From contig NZ_MVDE01000046.1 in the NCBI RefSeq assembly GCF_002843385.1, positions 1 to 36,996 on the forward strand: a stretch of DNA of 36,996 nucleotides, read 5' to 3'. Shown here piece by piece: positions 1 to 9,808 of the stretch. The notes under the pieces are model-generated. The model had not been told where the DNA came from. It saw only the letters and a list, made by a program, of their open reading frames with translations, and ran no database searches. Origin of the DNA: Labilibaculum manganireducens (GTDB lineage: Bacteria; Bacteroidota; Bacteroidia; Bacteroidales; Marinifilaceae). A program made the translations under genes and the position numbers. Position 1 is the stretch's first letter; every line of letters begins with the position of its first letter.

Positions 1-182
1 GAGTCATACTTAATAATTGCTTCGAAAACAAACATTAAGATACTGATTCTTAAGGGATTATCCAAACTTAAACACTGCTTATTCTTCTCATTTTCAACAT
101 TATAAGTCAAAACTTAACGAACTATTGATTTAGAAAACAAGCAAGTAATTAATCTAACAAATTGGTTCGAAAACTAAGCCTT
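1..182. other. Non-coding left edge upstream of cas4
   Basis: No convincing gene is visible. The stretch is AT-rich and holds two near copies of TTCGAAAAC (about 23-31 and 166-174). The effector genes of the CRISPR system (cas6, cas8b, cas7, cas5, cas3 in typical type I-B loci) would be expected just to the left, but none of their coding sequence can be seen here. Confidence 0.5.
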
Positions 183-689
183 ATGCACATTACCGGAACC
201 CACTTCAATTACTACATGGTTTGCCATCGCAAACTGTGGTTGTTTGCGAACAATATTCAAATGGAACATTCATCAGATTTGGTTTACGAAGGCAAACTGA
301 TACACGAAAGCAGTTATCAGCAACGTAGCTCGAAATATGAAGAGATTGCTATTGATGGAATCAAAATTGATTATTACGATGCTAAGAATAAGGTGGTTCA
401 CGAAATTAAAAAGTCGAGTAAATTACTGGAATCTCATGCATGGCAGGTAAAGTACTACATCTATGTATTGGAATTAAATGGAATTGAAGGCGTAACGGGT
501 CTACTGGAATATCCGAAAGAACACAAAACAGAGGAGGTATTTTTGAGTATCCCCGATAAGGAGAGAATTGTTGAATTACTTGAGGAAATTGATAAAATTA
601 TACACTCCGATATATGCCCTAAAGCCATAAATCAGCCCAAATGTAAAAAATGCTCTTACTACGATTTTTGTTATTCGGATGAGTTTTGA
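183..689 (+). CDS. cas4: CRISPR-associated exonuclease Cas4
   Basis: Cas4 is a RecB-like PD-(D/E)XK nuclease with a 4Fe-4S cluster that trims prespacers and helps choose PAM-proximal ends during spacer acquisition. The 168-residue protein has the family's usual length. It opens with the typical ITGTHFNYY segment and the first cluster cysteine (C14, CHRKLW). It continues with the LIHE segment, the IDGIKIDYYDA strand holding the metal-binding Asp, the HEIKKS strand (E-x-K) and the QVKYYIYVLE helix (QxxxY type). The last cysteines lie in CPKAINQPKCKKCSYYDFC. An in-frame TTG at 162 would add seven residues, but the ATG at 183 gives the family-typical N-terminus. It is the first visible gene of a + strand operon and ends 42 bp before the next gene. 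Confidence 0.93.
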   Translation: MHITGTHFNYYMVCHRKLWLFANNIQMEHSSDLVYEGKLIHESSYQQRSSKYEEIAIDGIKIDYYDAKNKVVHEIKKSSKLLESHAWQVKYYIYVLELNGIEGVTGLLEYPKEHKTEEVFLSIPDKERIVELLEEIDKIIHSDICPKAINQPKCKKCSYYDFCYSDEF

Positions 690-731
690 ACTATGATTTT
701 ACTGATTTTAAGAACACTCTGATTTATTATA

Positions 732-1148
732 ATGGAAAAAAAATTTAAATTTCAGGAATTAACACATAAAATAATTGGTGCCGCAATGGAAGTTCATCGG
801 CATTTAGGAAATGGTTTTCAGGAAGTTGTTTATCAGAGGGCTCTTGCGATTGAATTGAATCTACGTGATGTTGAATTCGATCGCGAAAAAGAAATGTTCT
901 TGGAATATAAAGGGCATAATATTGGAACACGACGAGTTGATTTTTTTATTGAAAAAAAAATAATGCTTGAAATAAAAGCAGTTGTACAACTTGAAGATGT
1001 TCACCTTGCCCAAGCGATAAATTATCTGGAAGCATATGGCTTAGAAATTGGCTTGCTCATTAATTTTGGAAATACCTCACTTCAATTTAAACGTGTAATG
1101 AAACCCAAAAGCAATCATAATTCATCTATTATTCAACAAAAATCATAG
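732..1148 (+). CDS. GxxExxY protein (PD-(D/E)XK nuclease-like) inside the cas operon
   Basis: This 138-residue protein belongs to the GxxExxY family (PDDEXK_3 type). The naming motif is seen as G28-F-Q-E31-V-V-Y34. A restriction-like fold is suggested by D70 in RRVDFFI, by E80-I-K82 in LEIKAV, and by Q94-AIN-Y98, which resembles the QxxxY motif of RecB and Cas4 nucleases. The family is common in Bacteroidota and is usually annotated without a function. The position here is unusual: it lies between cas4 (42 bp upstream) and cas1 (12 bp downstream), on the same strand and with no room for a separate promoter before cas1. Co-transcription with the adaptation genes is therefore likely. A role in spacer processing is my inference; a chance insertion of a common orphan gene is the alternative. 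Only the last 20 residues (Ser, Asn, Gln-rich) look unstructured. Confidence 0.85.
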   Translation: MEKKFKFQELTHKIIGAAMEVHRHLGNGFQEVVYQRALAIELNLRDVEFDREKEMFLEYKGHNIGTRRVDFFIEKKIMLEIKAVVQLEDVHLAQAINYLEAYGLEIGLLINFGNTSLQFKRVMKPKSNHNSSIIQQKS

Positions 1149-1160
1149 TTCAAGACAATT

Positions 1161-2165
1161 ATGAAGAAATCCTATTATTTATTCAATCCGGGACGTTTAT
1201 CGCGAAAGGATAACACGCTAAAATTTACACCCGTTGACGAAGAGGGGAATGATTTAAAACCTCGCTATTTGCCAGTTGAACAAGTTGACCAATTGTATGT
1301 ATTGGGATCGTTGGATGCCAATTCGGCGCTTTATAACTTTTTAGGAAAAAATGATATTGCTGTGCATTTTTACGATTACTATGAAAACTACACCGGATCG
1401 TTTGCTCCGAAGTGTAAATTGCTTTCGGGAAAAATGCTGATAGCCCAAACTAAGGCCTATTTAAAAAAATCAAAACGCGTTGTTGTTGCCCAGTCTTTTA
1501 TCGAAGGAGCATCATTTAATATGCTAAAAAACCTGAGGTATTACGATAACCGAGGTAAAGATTTGATGCCTGTAATTGATAGTATTGAGCTTCTTCGGAA
1601 AAAAATTGGTGAGACAAAAGAAATTGATGAATTAATGGGTGTTGAAGGAAATATCCGGAAAAATTATTACGATGCTTTCAATTTAATTATTAATGATCAC
1701 GAGATGGGAATACGCACCAAGCGCCCTCCTTTAAACATTGTAAACTCTTTGATCTCATTTGGCAATATGATGTGCTATTCGGAATGTTTGCGTGCCATTC
1801 AGAAAACTCAGCTGGAGCCTACCATTAGTTTCCTGCATGAACCCGGAGAACGGCGATTTAGTCTGGCTTTGGATTTGGCTGAAGTTTTCAAACCTTTTTT
1901 AGTAGATCGGGTCATTTTTAAGGTTTTAAACAAAAAGGAAATACAGGAAAGTGATTTCGAAGAAAAACTGAACCGAATTGTTTTAAAAGAGAAAGGAAAG
2001 AAAAAATTTATACAGGCTTTTGAAAAACGATTGGAAGAAACCATTAAGCACCGAAGTTTAAATAGAAGTGTGAGTTACAAGCATCTGATAAAACTGGAAT
2101 GTTATAAATTGCAAAAACATTTGTTGGACATAGAAGAATATAAACCGTTTAAAATTTACTGGTAA
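1161..2165 (+). CDS. cas1: CRISPR-associated integrase Cas1
   Basis: Cas1 is the metal-dependent integrase that, with Cas2, inserts new spacers at the leader-proximal repeat. The 334-residue protein has the length and layout of type I-B Cas1. A beta-rich N-terminal domain (about 1-80, opening YYLFNPGRLSRKDNTL) is followed by a helical catalytic domain. The catalytic triad is visible as E162 in GVEGNIR, H226 in SFLHEPGERR, and the acidic D238/E241 pair in ALDLAEVFKP. The start is the ATG 12 bp after the GxxExxY gene. The stop codon overlaps the cas2 start by one base (TAATG), indicating translational coupling. Confidence 0.96.
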   Translation: MKKSYYLFNPGRLSRKDNTLKFTPVDEEGNDLKPRYLPVEQVDQLYVLGSLDANSALYNFLGKNDIAVHFYDYYENYTGSFAPKCKLLSGKMLIAQTKAYLKKSKRVVVAQSFIEGASFNMLKNLRYYDNRGKDLMPVIDSIELLRKKIGETKEIDELMGVEGNIRKNYYDAFNLIINDHEMGIRTKRPPLNIVNSLISFGNMMCYSECLRAIQKTQLEPTISFLHEPGERRFSLALDLAEVFKPFLVDRVIFKVLNKKEIQESDFEEKLNRIVLKEKGKKKFIQAFEKRLEETIKHRSLNRSVSYKHLIKLECYKLQKHLLDIEEYKPFKIYW

Positions 2166-2431
2166 TGTATGTAATTTTGGTTTACGACATGGGCGAAAAG
2201 CGTGTAGGAAAAATGTTGAAATTGTGCAGACAATATTTAAATTGGATTCAGAATTCGGTTTTCGAAGGCGAAATAACAGAGGTGAAATTAAAAGAACTAA
2301 TTTTAAAAGCTGAATTTATTATGAATGAAGAAGAACGCGATAGTTTAATTCTATTTAAAAGCAGAGAGCAAAAATGGTTGGAAAAAGAAGTAATTGGACA
2401 TGAAAAAAATGATTTGGATCAATTCTTATAG
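2165..2431 (+). CDS. cas2: CRISPR-associated protein Cas2
   Basis: Cas2 is the small ferredoxin-fold dimer that bridges two Cas1 dimers in the spacer integration complex. The 88-residue protein begins with the typical first strand MYVILVYDMG, which carries the conserved Asp at position 8. The WIQNSVFEGEIT segment matches the second strand of type I Cas2. The start overlaps the cas1 stop by one base. It is the last gene before the leader and array, so acquisition genes and integration site are directly adjacent. Confidence 0.95.
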   Translation: MYVILVYDMGEKRVGKMLKLCRQYLNWIQNSVFEGEITEVKLKELILKAEFIMNEEERDSLILFKSREQKWLEKEVIGHEKNDLDQFL

Positions 2432-2653
2432 TTGTCGATAAGTCATTACAGATCGTCCCTCTCCCCTTTTTTAAAATGTGACTTCGACCTTAAGGTTCTT
2501 TGACATATCGAAAAAACTAATGTTTCGGCAATGTTGTCGAAACCCCATATATTTTATACTTTTGCACATCGACAACTAAAGCTTGTTGTTTTTGTCACAT
2601 CTTAAAATCTTAATTTATTGATTTTCAGATGTTTTTTTTGAGTCGTCAATCGA
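2432..2653 (+). promoter_or_regulatory. CRISPR leader
   Basis: This 222-bp AT-rich non-coding stretch between cas2 and the first repeat is the leader. Orientation is supported by cas2 adjacency, by the degenerate repeat at the far end, and by repeats ending in ATTGAAAT on this strand, the usual 8-nt crRNA 5' handle of type I-B systems. It contains a Bacteroidota-type promoter (-7 box 2557-2564) and a near-perfect inverted repeat at 2523-2542. GTTGTCGA occurs at 2431-2438 and 2533-2540, and its inverse TCGACAAC at 2569-2576. A short inverted repeat at 2640-2656 crosses the leader-repeat junction. Confidence 0.8.
2534..2564 (+). promoter_or_regulatory. Putative array promoter (Bacteroidota type)
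   Basis: The -7 box TACTTTTG (2557-2564) fits the TAnnTTTG consensus of the Bacteroidota primary sigma factor. A TTG at 2534-2536 lies 20 bp upstream, in the usual -33 position. Transcription would start near 2570, about 85 bp before the first repeat, and read the array on the + strand. The -33 element lies inside an inverted repeat (2523-2542), so a bound protein could occlude it. Confidence 0.55.
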
Positions 2654-5600
2654 CTCTCAATCGAACCATACTGGAATTGAAATGTGGAAAGATAGTTGAA
2701 ATTGGAATTGTAAAACTGCTCTCAATCGAACCATACTGGAATTGAAATGCACAAAATTTAAGTTCTTTAGTTGCCAGAGAGCAGCTCTCAATCGAACCAT
2801 ACTGGAATTGAAATTGAAAAACGGCGATAACATCGACTATCGAAGAAAAGCCTCTCAATCGAACCATACTGGAATTGAAATAAATTAATTGCTGTCATAA
2901 GTTAAAAAATATTTCTCTCTCAATCGAACCATACTGGAATTGAAATATGCTAAACAATCAACTGCACTTCCTAAAATCGTCGCTCTCAATCGAACCATAC
3001 TGGAATTGAAATTTAAAACAGGATGTGACATAGAAGTTGGTCTTCCTCCCTCTCAATCGAACCATACTGGAATTGAAATATTGGAACCAGGAGAACAGCG
3101 TTTTGATTGGTGGGCTCTCAATCGAACCATACTGGAATTGAAATGAATTACTGAAGAGCGCGGAAGCGTTGGGACAAGTATCTCTCAATCGAACCATACT
3201 GGAATTGAAATGTATCTGGCGGGATAATTGAAGTATATGCAATGTTTCTCTCAATCGAACCATACTGGAATTGAAATTTTTTACGGGTTTTAGTGTCTTC
3301 CCCCTATGGGGATCTCTCAATCGAACCATACTGGAATTGAAATTTCGTGGCCGGTGCTGATGATCCGAATAACGTAAACCTCTCAATCGAACCATACTGG
3401 AATTGAAATATTGATCCGTGGTCGATTGAATAAGTGGATCCGCTTCTCTCAATCGAACCATACTGGAATTGAAATTCGGCTTTATGGACTTGATAACCAA
3501 GACGAAAATATTCTCTCAATCGAACCATACTGGAATTGAAATGATGGAACGCCTAATGTGTTTTCAATACCTGAATAGCTCTCAATCGAACCATACTGGA
3601 ATTGAAATACCCTTAAATGTATATCTAAATTAAATCTTTTATCTACTCTCAATCGAACCATACTGGAATTGAAATAAACGAACTGAATTTAAAAGCGGTA
3701 AAACTATGCCCCTCTCAATCGAACCATACTGGAATTGAAATTCGCAAAAACAAACGGAAACAAAGAAGTGATTGTTGCTCTCAATCGAACCATACTGGAA
3801 TTGAAATAAGCGCAACAACAAGAAGCGAAAGGATCGCGCGCATCCTCTCAATCGAACCATACTGGAATTGAAATTCTTTAATGCTTTGCAGATATTTTTC
3901 TTCTTCTCCTCTCTCAATCGAACCATACTGGAATTGAAATAAATGCTGTTTGGCTTAAAATATTCTTTATACTCATGCTCTCAATCGAACCATACTGGAA
4001 TTGAAATATGCTAAACAATCAACTGCACTTCCTAAAATCGTCCTCTCAATCGAACCATACTGGAATTGAAATATATCATCGCTAATTTCTTAAATATTAA
4101 TATTTATTCTCTCAATCGAACCATACTGGAATTGAAATTGTAATTTGACTTACTCTTTTTTGTTTTTAGATGTTCTCTCAATCGAACCATACTGGAATTG
4201 AAATATGTAAGCGATTGATTAGAAGAAAAACGGCTTATACTCTCAATCGAACCATACTGGAATTGAAATTTGGCAGGCTCTGGATAGTTCATAAAATTAA
4301 TAGGCCTCTCAATCGAACCATACTGGAATTGAAATATGTCGCCTTGTACCTGTATTGTGTAAACTCCTTGCCTCTCAATCGAACCATACTGGAATTGAAA
4401 TTTTATTATAAACTTCACCATTAATTACAATTTTCATCTCTCAATCGAACCATACTGGAATTGAAATTATTTATTGTTTGTAACGTCTACGAAGTTTATA
4501 TATCTCTCAATCGAACCATACTGGAATTGAAATATATAATTGCAACAATTAAAGCAATTGCTGCCATACTCTCAATCGAACCATACTGGAATTGAAATAC
4601 ATTTTCGCGCCATGATAATTACAAAAGTTTTAGACTCTCAATCGAACCATACTGGAATTGAAATAAGAAAAGGATCTTGTATTTCCAAGTTCCAATTGCT
4701 CTCAATCGAACCATACTGGAATTGAAATGGGAAAGAACTGTTTTTCCCGATCGTCCCGATGATTCTCTCAATCGAACCATACTGGAATTGAAATTTTGCT
4801 ATCGAAAAGCAAACTGGCAATCTGAGAATCTCTCAATCGAACCATACTGGAATTGAAATTGTGAAACATCAATGGTTTTGGTTATGTGCTGGCAATCTCT
4901 CAATCGAACCATACTGGAATTGAAATAACCGATAACACGCGGTATATTTCACCACCGTGCCGCTCTCAATCGAACCATACTGGAATTGAAATGGCACTTA
5001 CCGCCAACAAAAGGCAACCTTAACAAAAACTCTCAATCGAACCATACTGGAATTGAAATACAATAAGCCAATCCCATGAATCAGACTTAAAACGACTCTC
5101 AATCGAACCATACTGGAATTGAAATTTGCAATAATTGCCTGGTCTATGCGCGCGATCCTTCTCTCAATCGAACCATACTGGAATTGAAATTCCTTAACCC
5201 TTTTCATTGCTTCCTTTCGTTCCTTCTCTCAATCGAACCATACTGGAATTGAAATAAATCACCCTCAATGGCATTGGCAGTTTTTGCACGTCTCTCAATC
5301 GAACCATACTGGAATTGAAATCTGGCACTAATTGTGAAAGTATGGTTGCAATCATTCTCTCAATCGAACCATACTGGAATTGAAATGAAGGTGACGAGGC
5401 TGAATATCATAAAGAGCGTGAGCTCTCAATCGAACCATACTGGAATTGAAATATATTTCACATATTCCAAACCTGTTTTCCTTGCTGCGCTCTCAATCGA
5501 ACCATACTGGAATTGAAATGACGTATCTTGAAACGACATTCTTTTAAGGAAATCACTCTCAATCGAACCATACTGGAATTGAAATAATTAATGATGTGGG

Positions 5601-8478
5601 GTTGTGGTTAATACTAATCTACTCTCAATCGAACCATACTGGAATTGAAATCAAATAAGTAGATCAGAAATATTAAACGCATTAAATCTCTCAATCGAAC
5701 CATACTGGAATTGAAATATAGAATCGAAAGTATCTTCAAGAATAGGATTAGCACTCTCAATCGAACCATACTGGAATTGAAATTGAATCAAACTTAAAAC
5801 GATCTTCGTCGCAGAATCTCTCTCAATCGAACCATACTGGAATTGAAATTTTTAGCCATGTAAGAGGCGGATAGTCTTGATGCCACTCTCAATCGAACCA
5901 TACTGGAATTGAAATAGATTGCCGGATACATGATAAATAACTCAAATCAAGCTCTCAATCGAACCATACTGGAATTGAAATCTTACACGTAGAGCAACGT
6001 AACTGTTCGCAAAGCGGCTCTCAATCGAACCATACTGGAATTGAAATCAGGGTTAAGCTTAACGATTAGCGATCAGATAAATACTCTCAATCGAACCATA
6101 CTGGAATTGAAATTACGGAAGTTGGGAAGCGTTCAAATCTGCCACGCGCTCTCAATCGAACCATACTGGAATTGAAATATTGAAGTTTAGTTCGTTGTAG
6201 GTTGCGGTGTGGGTCTCTCAATCGAACCATACTGGAATTGAAATCCGATTCCACAGCTACATTATTTGGATTCAAGGGCGCCTCTCAATCGAACCATACT
6301 GGAATTGAAATAGAGTACTGGAACTTATGGAAAGGCAGGTAAATTTACTCTCAATCGAACCATACTGGAATTGAAATTCGAATTCAAAGCCGCAACTATC
6401 ACAATTAATGTATCTCTCAATCGAACCATACTGGAATTGAAATAAAGAAAACACAATCTATATTGAATTTACATTAATCTCTCAATCGAACCATACTGGA
6501 ATTGAAATTTGCTGTAGCAGTAATTTCACTGCTGGCACTAATACTCTCAATCGAACCATACTGGAATTGAAATAAAACAACTAAGTTTATCAACAATCAA
6601 TATCTTTCTCTCAATCGAACCATACTGGAATTGAAATATATTTTGAATCAGCAAAACAAAAACCAAAACAATTCTCTCAATCGAACCATACTGGAATTGA
6701 AATAACAGTCGAACAATCCAAGAGTCTAAGAGTCTAGACTCTCAATCGAACCATACTGGAATTGAAATCCTCTCACCGCATAAGTACCGGCACACCATAC
6801 ACTACTCTCAATCGAACCATACTGGAATTGAAATGGGGTGACATTGGATCAAAGGAAAATAGCAATAGAACTCTCAATCGAACCATACTGGAATTGAAAT
6901 GAACTGGTGATTTGAAACACTTAAAGAGCCTTGCACTCTCAATCGAACCATACTGGAATTGAAATTTTTAAGCGGTATTTGTGTGTAATATCTTAATACA
7001 ACTCTCAATCGAACCATACTGGAATTGAAATGTAGATCATCTTCGTTTTCATCTTCCGTTTCGGTTTCTCTCAATCGAACCATACTGGAATTGAAATGGT
7101 GAATGTAACTTCTCTTCCCGAGATGGTTTCTTTCTCTCAATCGAACCATACTGGAATTGAAATTCGTGAGCGATTATTGACACCAAGTAGTTTTCGGTGC
7201 TCTCAATCGAACCATACTGGAATTGAAATATATGATGGAACAGGCTTTTGCCGACGATCGCATTCTCTCAATCGAACCATACTGGAATTGAAATACAAAA
7301 AGGCACTTTTTAAGAATCTACCTACAAACCTCTCAATCGAACCATACTGGAATTGAAATATAAACAAAAATTAATGCAACAAATCCGATCACAAACTCTC
7401 AATCGAACCATACTGGAATTGAAATAGTGTTAAAGCCATCTAATCCCCAATCTACGTATCCTCTCAATCGAACCATACTGGAATTGAAATGTGAGTTGAA
7501 CTATGAGCTAAGTGCTGGGGAGATGGGCTCTCAATCGAACCATACTGGAATTGAAATTAAAATAACAATTGATGAAACTCTTTTTCAGGATAGCTCTCAA
7601 TCGAACCATACTGGAATTGAAATTTCATCAGAGGCTTTAATACCCTCCTGAATGTCTTCTCTCAATCGAACCATACTGGAATTGAAATTTTGTAAGATGG
7701 TGTAATCCTGGTAACTCGCAAGAGACTCTCAATCGAACCATACTGGAATTGAAATTTACTATCATATTCTTAGCATCCTGTTCGGTTAGCCTCTCAATCG
7801 AACCATACTGGAATTGAAATAGATGCATGTGGTGTTTGTGAACCTGTATTGGTTAACTCTCAATCGAACCATACTGGAATTGAAATCAAGCATCTTGGTA
7901 TTACACGGATTACATTTCTGTTCTCTCAATCGAACCATACTGGAATTGAAATCCTGAAGAATTCCGTTTGTAAGCGCTTTTGCATCCACCTCTCAATCGA
8001 ACCATACTGGAATTGAAATAGCACTTCACTGGGTGCTCGCAAATTGATGTTTATCTCTCAATCGAACCATACTGGAATTGAAATATGATATTGAACACGG
8101 CAATATCTCTGCACATCATTCTCTCAATCGAACCATACTGGAATTGAAATAAATTACCGAGCGCGATAACTTGGGGTATGAACAGCTCTCAATCGAACCA
8201 TACTGGAATTGAAATCAGAAATCTACACACATGTAAGCACACAGCTATTAACTCTCAATCGAACCATACTGGAATTGAAATAACATATGATGCCCTGCCA
8301 CTCCGACAGTAGGAGCAACTCTCAATCGAACCATACTGGAATTGAAATGATGATGATACAACTCACGAAAGATTGAAAAAACACTCTCAATCGAACCATA
8401 CTGGAATTGAAATATGTGTTGCTGACTACTTTCACCGATCACCAAATCCTCTCAATCGAACCATACTGGATTAGAAAA
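2654..8478 (+). CRISPR. CRISPR array, 89 repeats of 30 bp, 88 spacers (type I-B-like)
   Basis: By direct reading I count 89 repeat starts from 2654 to 8449, at intervals of 64-67 bp. Repeats are 30 bp (starting CTCTCAATCGAACC and ending GGAATTGAAAT) and spacers are 34-37 bp. All repeats I inspected look identical except the last (8449-8478), which keeps the first 22 bases and then diverges in its 3' third. This places the old end at 8478 and the leader end at 2654. The ATTGAAAT tail matches the crRNA handle typical of type I-B. Spacer 5 (2947-2982) and spacer 21 (4008-4042) have the same sequence, except that spacer 5 is one base longer at its 3' end. Spacers 37 (5060-5095) and 48 (5784-5819) share an 18-of-19-base overlap. 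The targets cannot be identified without a search. Confidence 0.99.
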
Positions 8479-8725
8479 TGCAGGGGCTTATCAATTTGTC
8501 GCATCTAATCTCTATCTTCGCAGGCCTGATTTTGTTTGCAAATACCCGAAATTCGGGATGGCATTTTACCAAAGTATTCTAATTTTAAATAACGGCATAA
8601 CCTGATGGGTATATATACGTAACGGCGCTTGTTCCTATTCGAAACAGGAACATCAATTCAATAAATGGTAAAAAGCACAAAGCTTATTATCAATTACAAA
8701 TCATTACATTAAGGCAGATTAGTAC
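8479..8725. other. Array trailer and rlmG upstream region
   Basis: This is a non-coding interval between the decayed last repeat and rlmG. It holds a near-palindrome with arms CCCGAA and TTCGGG around 8544-8556, and an inverted repeat with arms GTTCCT (8631-8636) and AGGAAC (8646-8651) around a central TTCGAA. The latter looks operator-like and lies 75 bp upstream of the rlmG start. No remnant repeats were seen beyond 8478. Confidence 0.5.
8631..8651. promoter_or_regulatory. Operator-like inverted repeat upstream of rlmG
   Basis: Arms GTTCCT (8631-8636) and AGGAAC (8646-8651) are perfect inverted repeats around a near-palindromic centre containing TTCGAA. The site lies 75 bp before the rlmG start, so it could be a protein-binding site or a hairpin in the 5' leader. 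No cognate regulator is visible next to it. Confidence 0.35.
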
Positions 8726-9808
8726 ATGGATTTCGAAGGAAGAAAATATCAAATTAAAAGATATGATTTATCAGAAGATAAATCGTTAAAGGCCTGGAGT
8801 GCTGCAGACGAATATCTTTTACAGGCGTTTGCTGATTTGGAAAAAAAACCGAATCAGTTAGGCATTTATGGTGACCGGTTTGGTTTTTTGGGCTGTTATT
8901 TACATTCATTTAACCCGACAGTAGTATTTACTCAAAAAAGTCAGCAAAAAGCCATTGATGCCAATTTAAAAGCGCACAACATTCCATTACTTTCTTATTC
9001 AGACCCACTTTCGCCTCTTAAAAATGAAATGGATTTCGCCTTGGTAAATGTGCCTAAATCATTAGAGCTTTTTCAACTTTTTCTTGAACAGATTACTGGC
9101 AATTCAAGCGAAGACATTACTGTAATTTGTGCATTCATGACCCGCCATTTTAGTCCTAAATTATTACAGATAGCGCAGGAATATTTCGATGTAACAGAAC
9201 AAAGCAGAGCGGTAAAAAAAGCGCGCCTGTTAGTGCTTACTAAAAAGAAAAACATCGTTAAAAAAGAACTCATCACTTCACTAAATTACAACAATCAAGA
9301 CTACAAGCAGTATTGGGGAGTATTTTCGGCACAACATATTGATTATGCCACGCAGTTTTTTTTGGAACATCTTGAAATAGATGATACCGATCGGTGCATT
9401 TTGGATTTAGCCTCTGGAAATGGAATTATTGGGAACGAAATATTCAAAGAATTGCCTGATGCAGAAATCCATTTAATGGATGATTCTTACCTGGCTGTTT
9501 CTTCAGCAAAATTAAATATTCAAGGAGAAAATATACATCATCATTTTAATAATGAGCTAACCATTTTTGATGATAACGCATTTTATTTAATCGTAACAAA
9601 TCCGCCCTTTCATTTCGAATATGAAATAAACATCCAAATTCCCCTTCATCTCTTTAAAGGATGTCTCCGCTGTCTGAAAAAAGGAGGAAATCTTCAGATT
9701 GTCGCGAATAAACATTTAAATTACAAAATACATTTGGAGCCTCTGTTCTCGTCGGTTGAGATTATCGCTGAAGACAAAAAATTTATTGTGTACAAATGCA
9801 TTAAGTAA
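8726..9808 (+). CDS. rlmG: RlmG-type 23S rRNA (guanine-N2) methyltransferase
   Basis: The 360-residue protein has the two-domain architecture of the RsmC/RlmG family, in which the N-terminal domain is a degenerate methyltransferase and the C-terminal domain is active. SLKAWSAADEYLL near residue 20 is close to the N-terminal hallmark of E. coli RlmG. The C-terminal SAM motif is D227-L-A-S-G-N-G-I-I-G (about 227-236), and the N6/N2-type catalytic motif is N292-P-P-F295. E. coli RlmG modifies G1835 of 23S rRNA; the same role is inferred from family similarity. The gene stands alone, convergent with the metal-resistance cluster and separated from it by a bidirectional terminator. RsmC is the main alternative, but the N-terminal signature favours RlmG. 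Confidence 0.85.
   Translation: MDFEGRKYQIKRYDLSEDKSLKAWSAADEYLLQAFADLEKKPNQLGIYGDRFGFLGCYLHSFNPTVVFTQKSQQKAIDANLKAHNIPLLSYSDPLSPLKNEMDFALVNVPKSLELFQLFLEQITGNSSEDITVICAFMTRHFSPKLLQIAQEYFDVTEQSRAVKKARLLVLTKKKNIVKKELITSLNYNNQDYKQYWGVFSAQHIDYATQFFLEHLEIDDTDRCILDLASGNGIIGNEIFKELPDAEIHLMDDSYLAVSSAKLNIQGENIHHHFNNELTIFDDNAFYLIVTNPPFHFEYEINIQIPLHLFKGCLRCLKKGGNLQIVANKHLNYKIHLEPLFSSVEIIAEDKKFIVYKCIK

Noticed and set aside
162-182. TTG start of cas4 seven codons upstream of the ATG
   Set aside because: The ATG at 183 gives the conserved Cas4 N-terminus; the added residues match nothing known in the family.
2646-8445. Many open frames of 60-180 codons on both strands across the array
   Set aside because: They are translations of the CRISPR repeat itself, seen as recurring SQSNHTGIEI, FQFQYGSIES and FNSSMVRLR peptides, and they change frame with spacer length.
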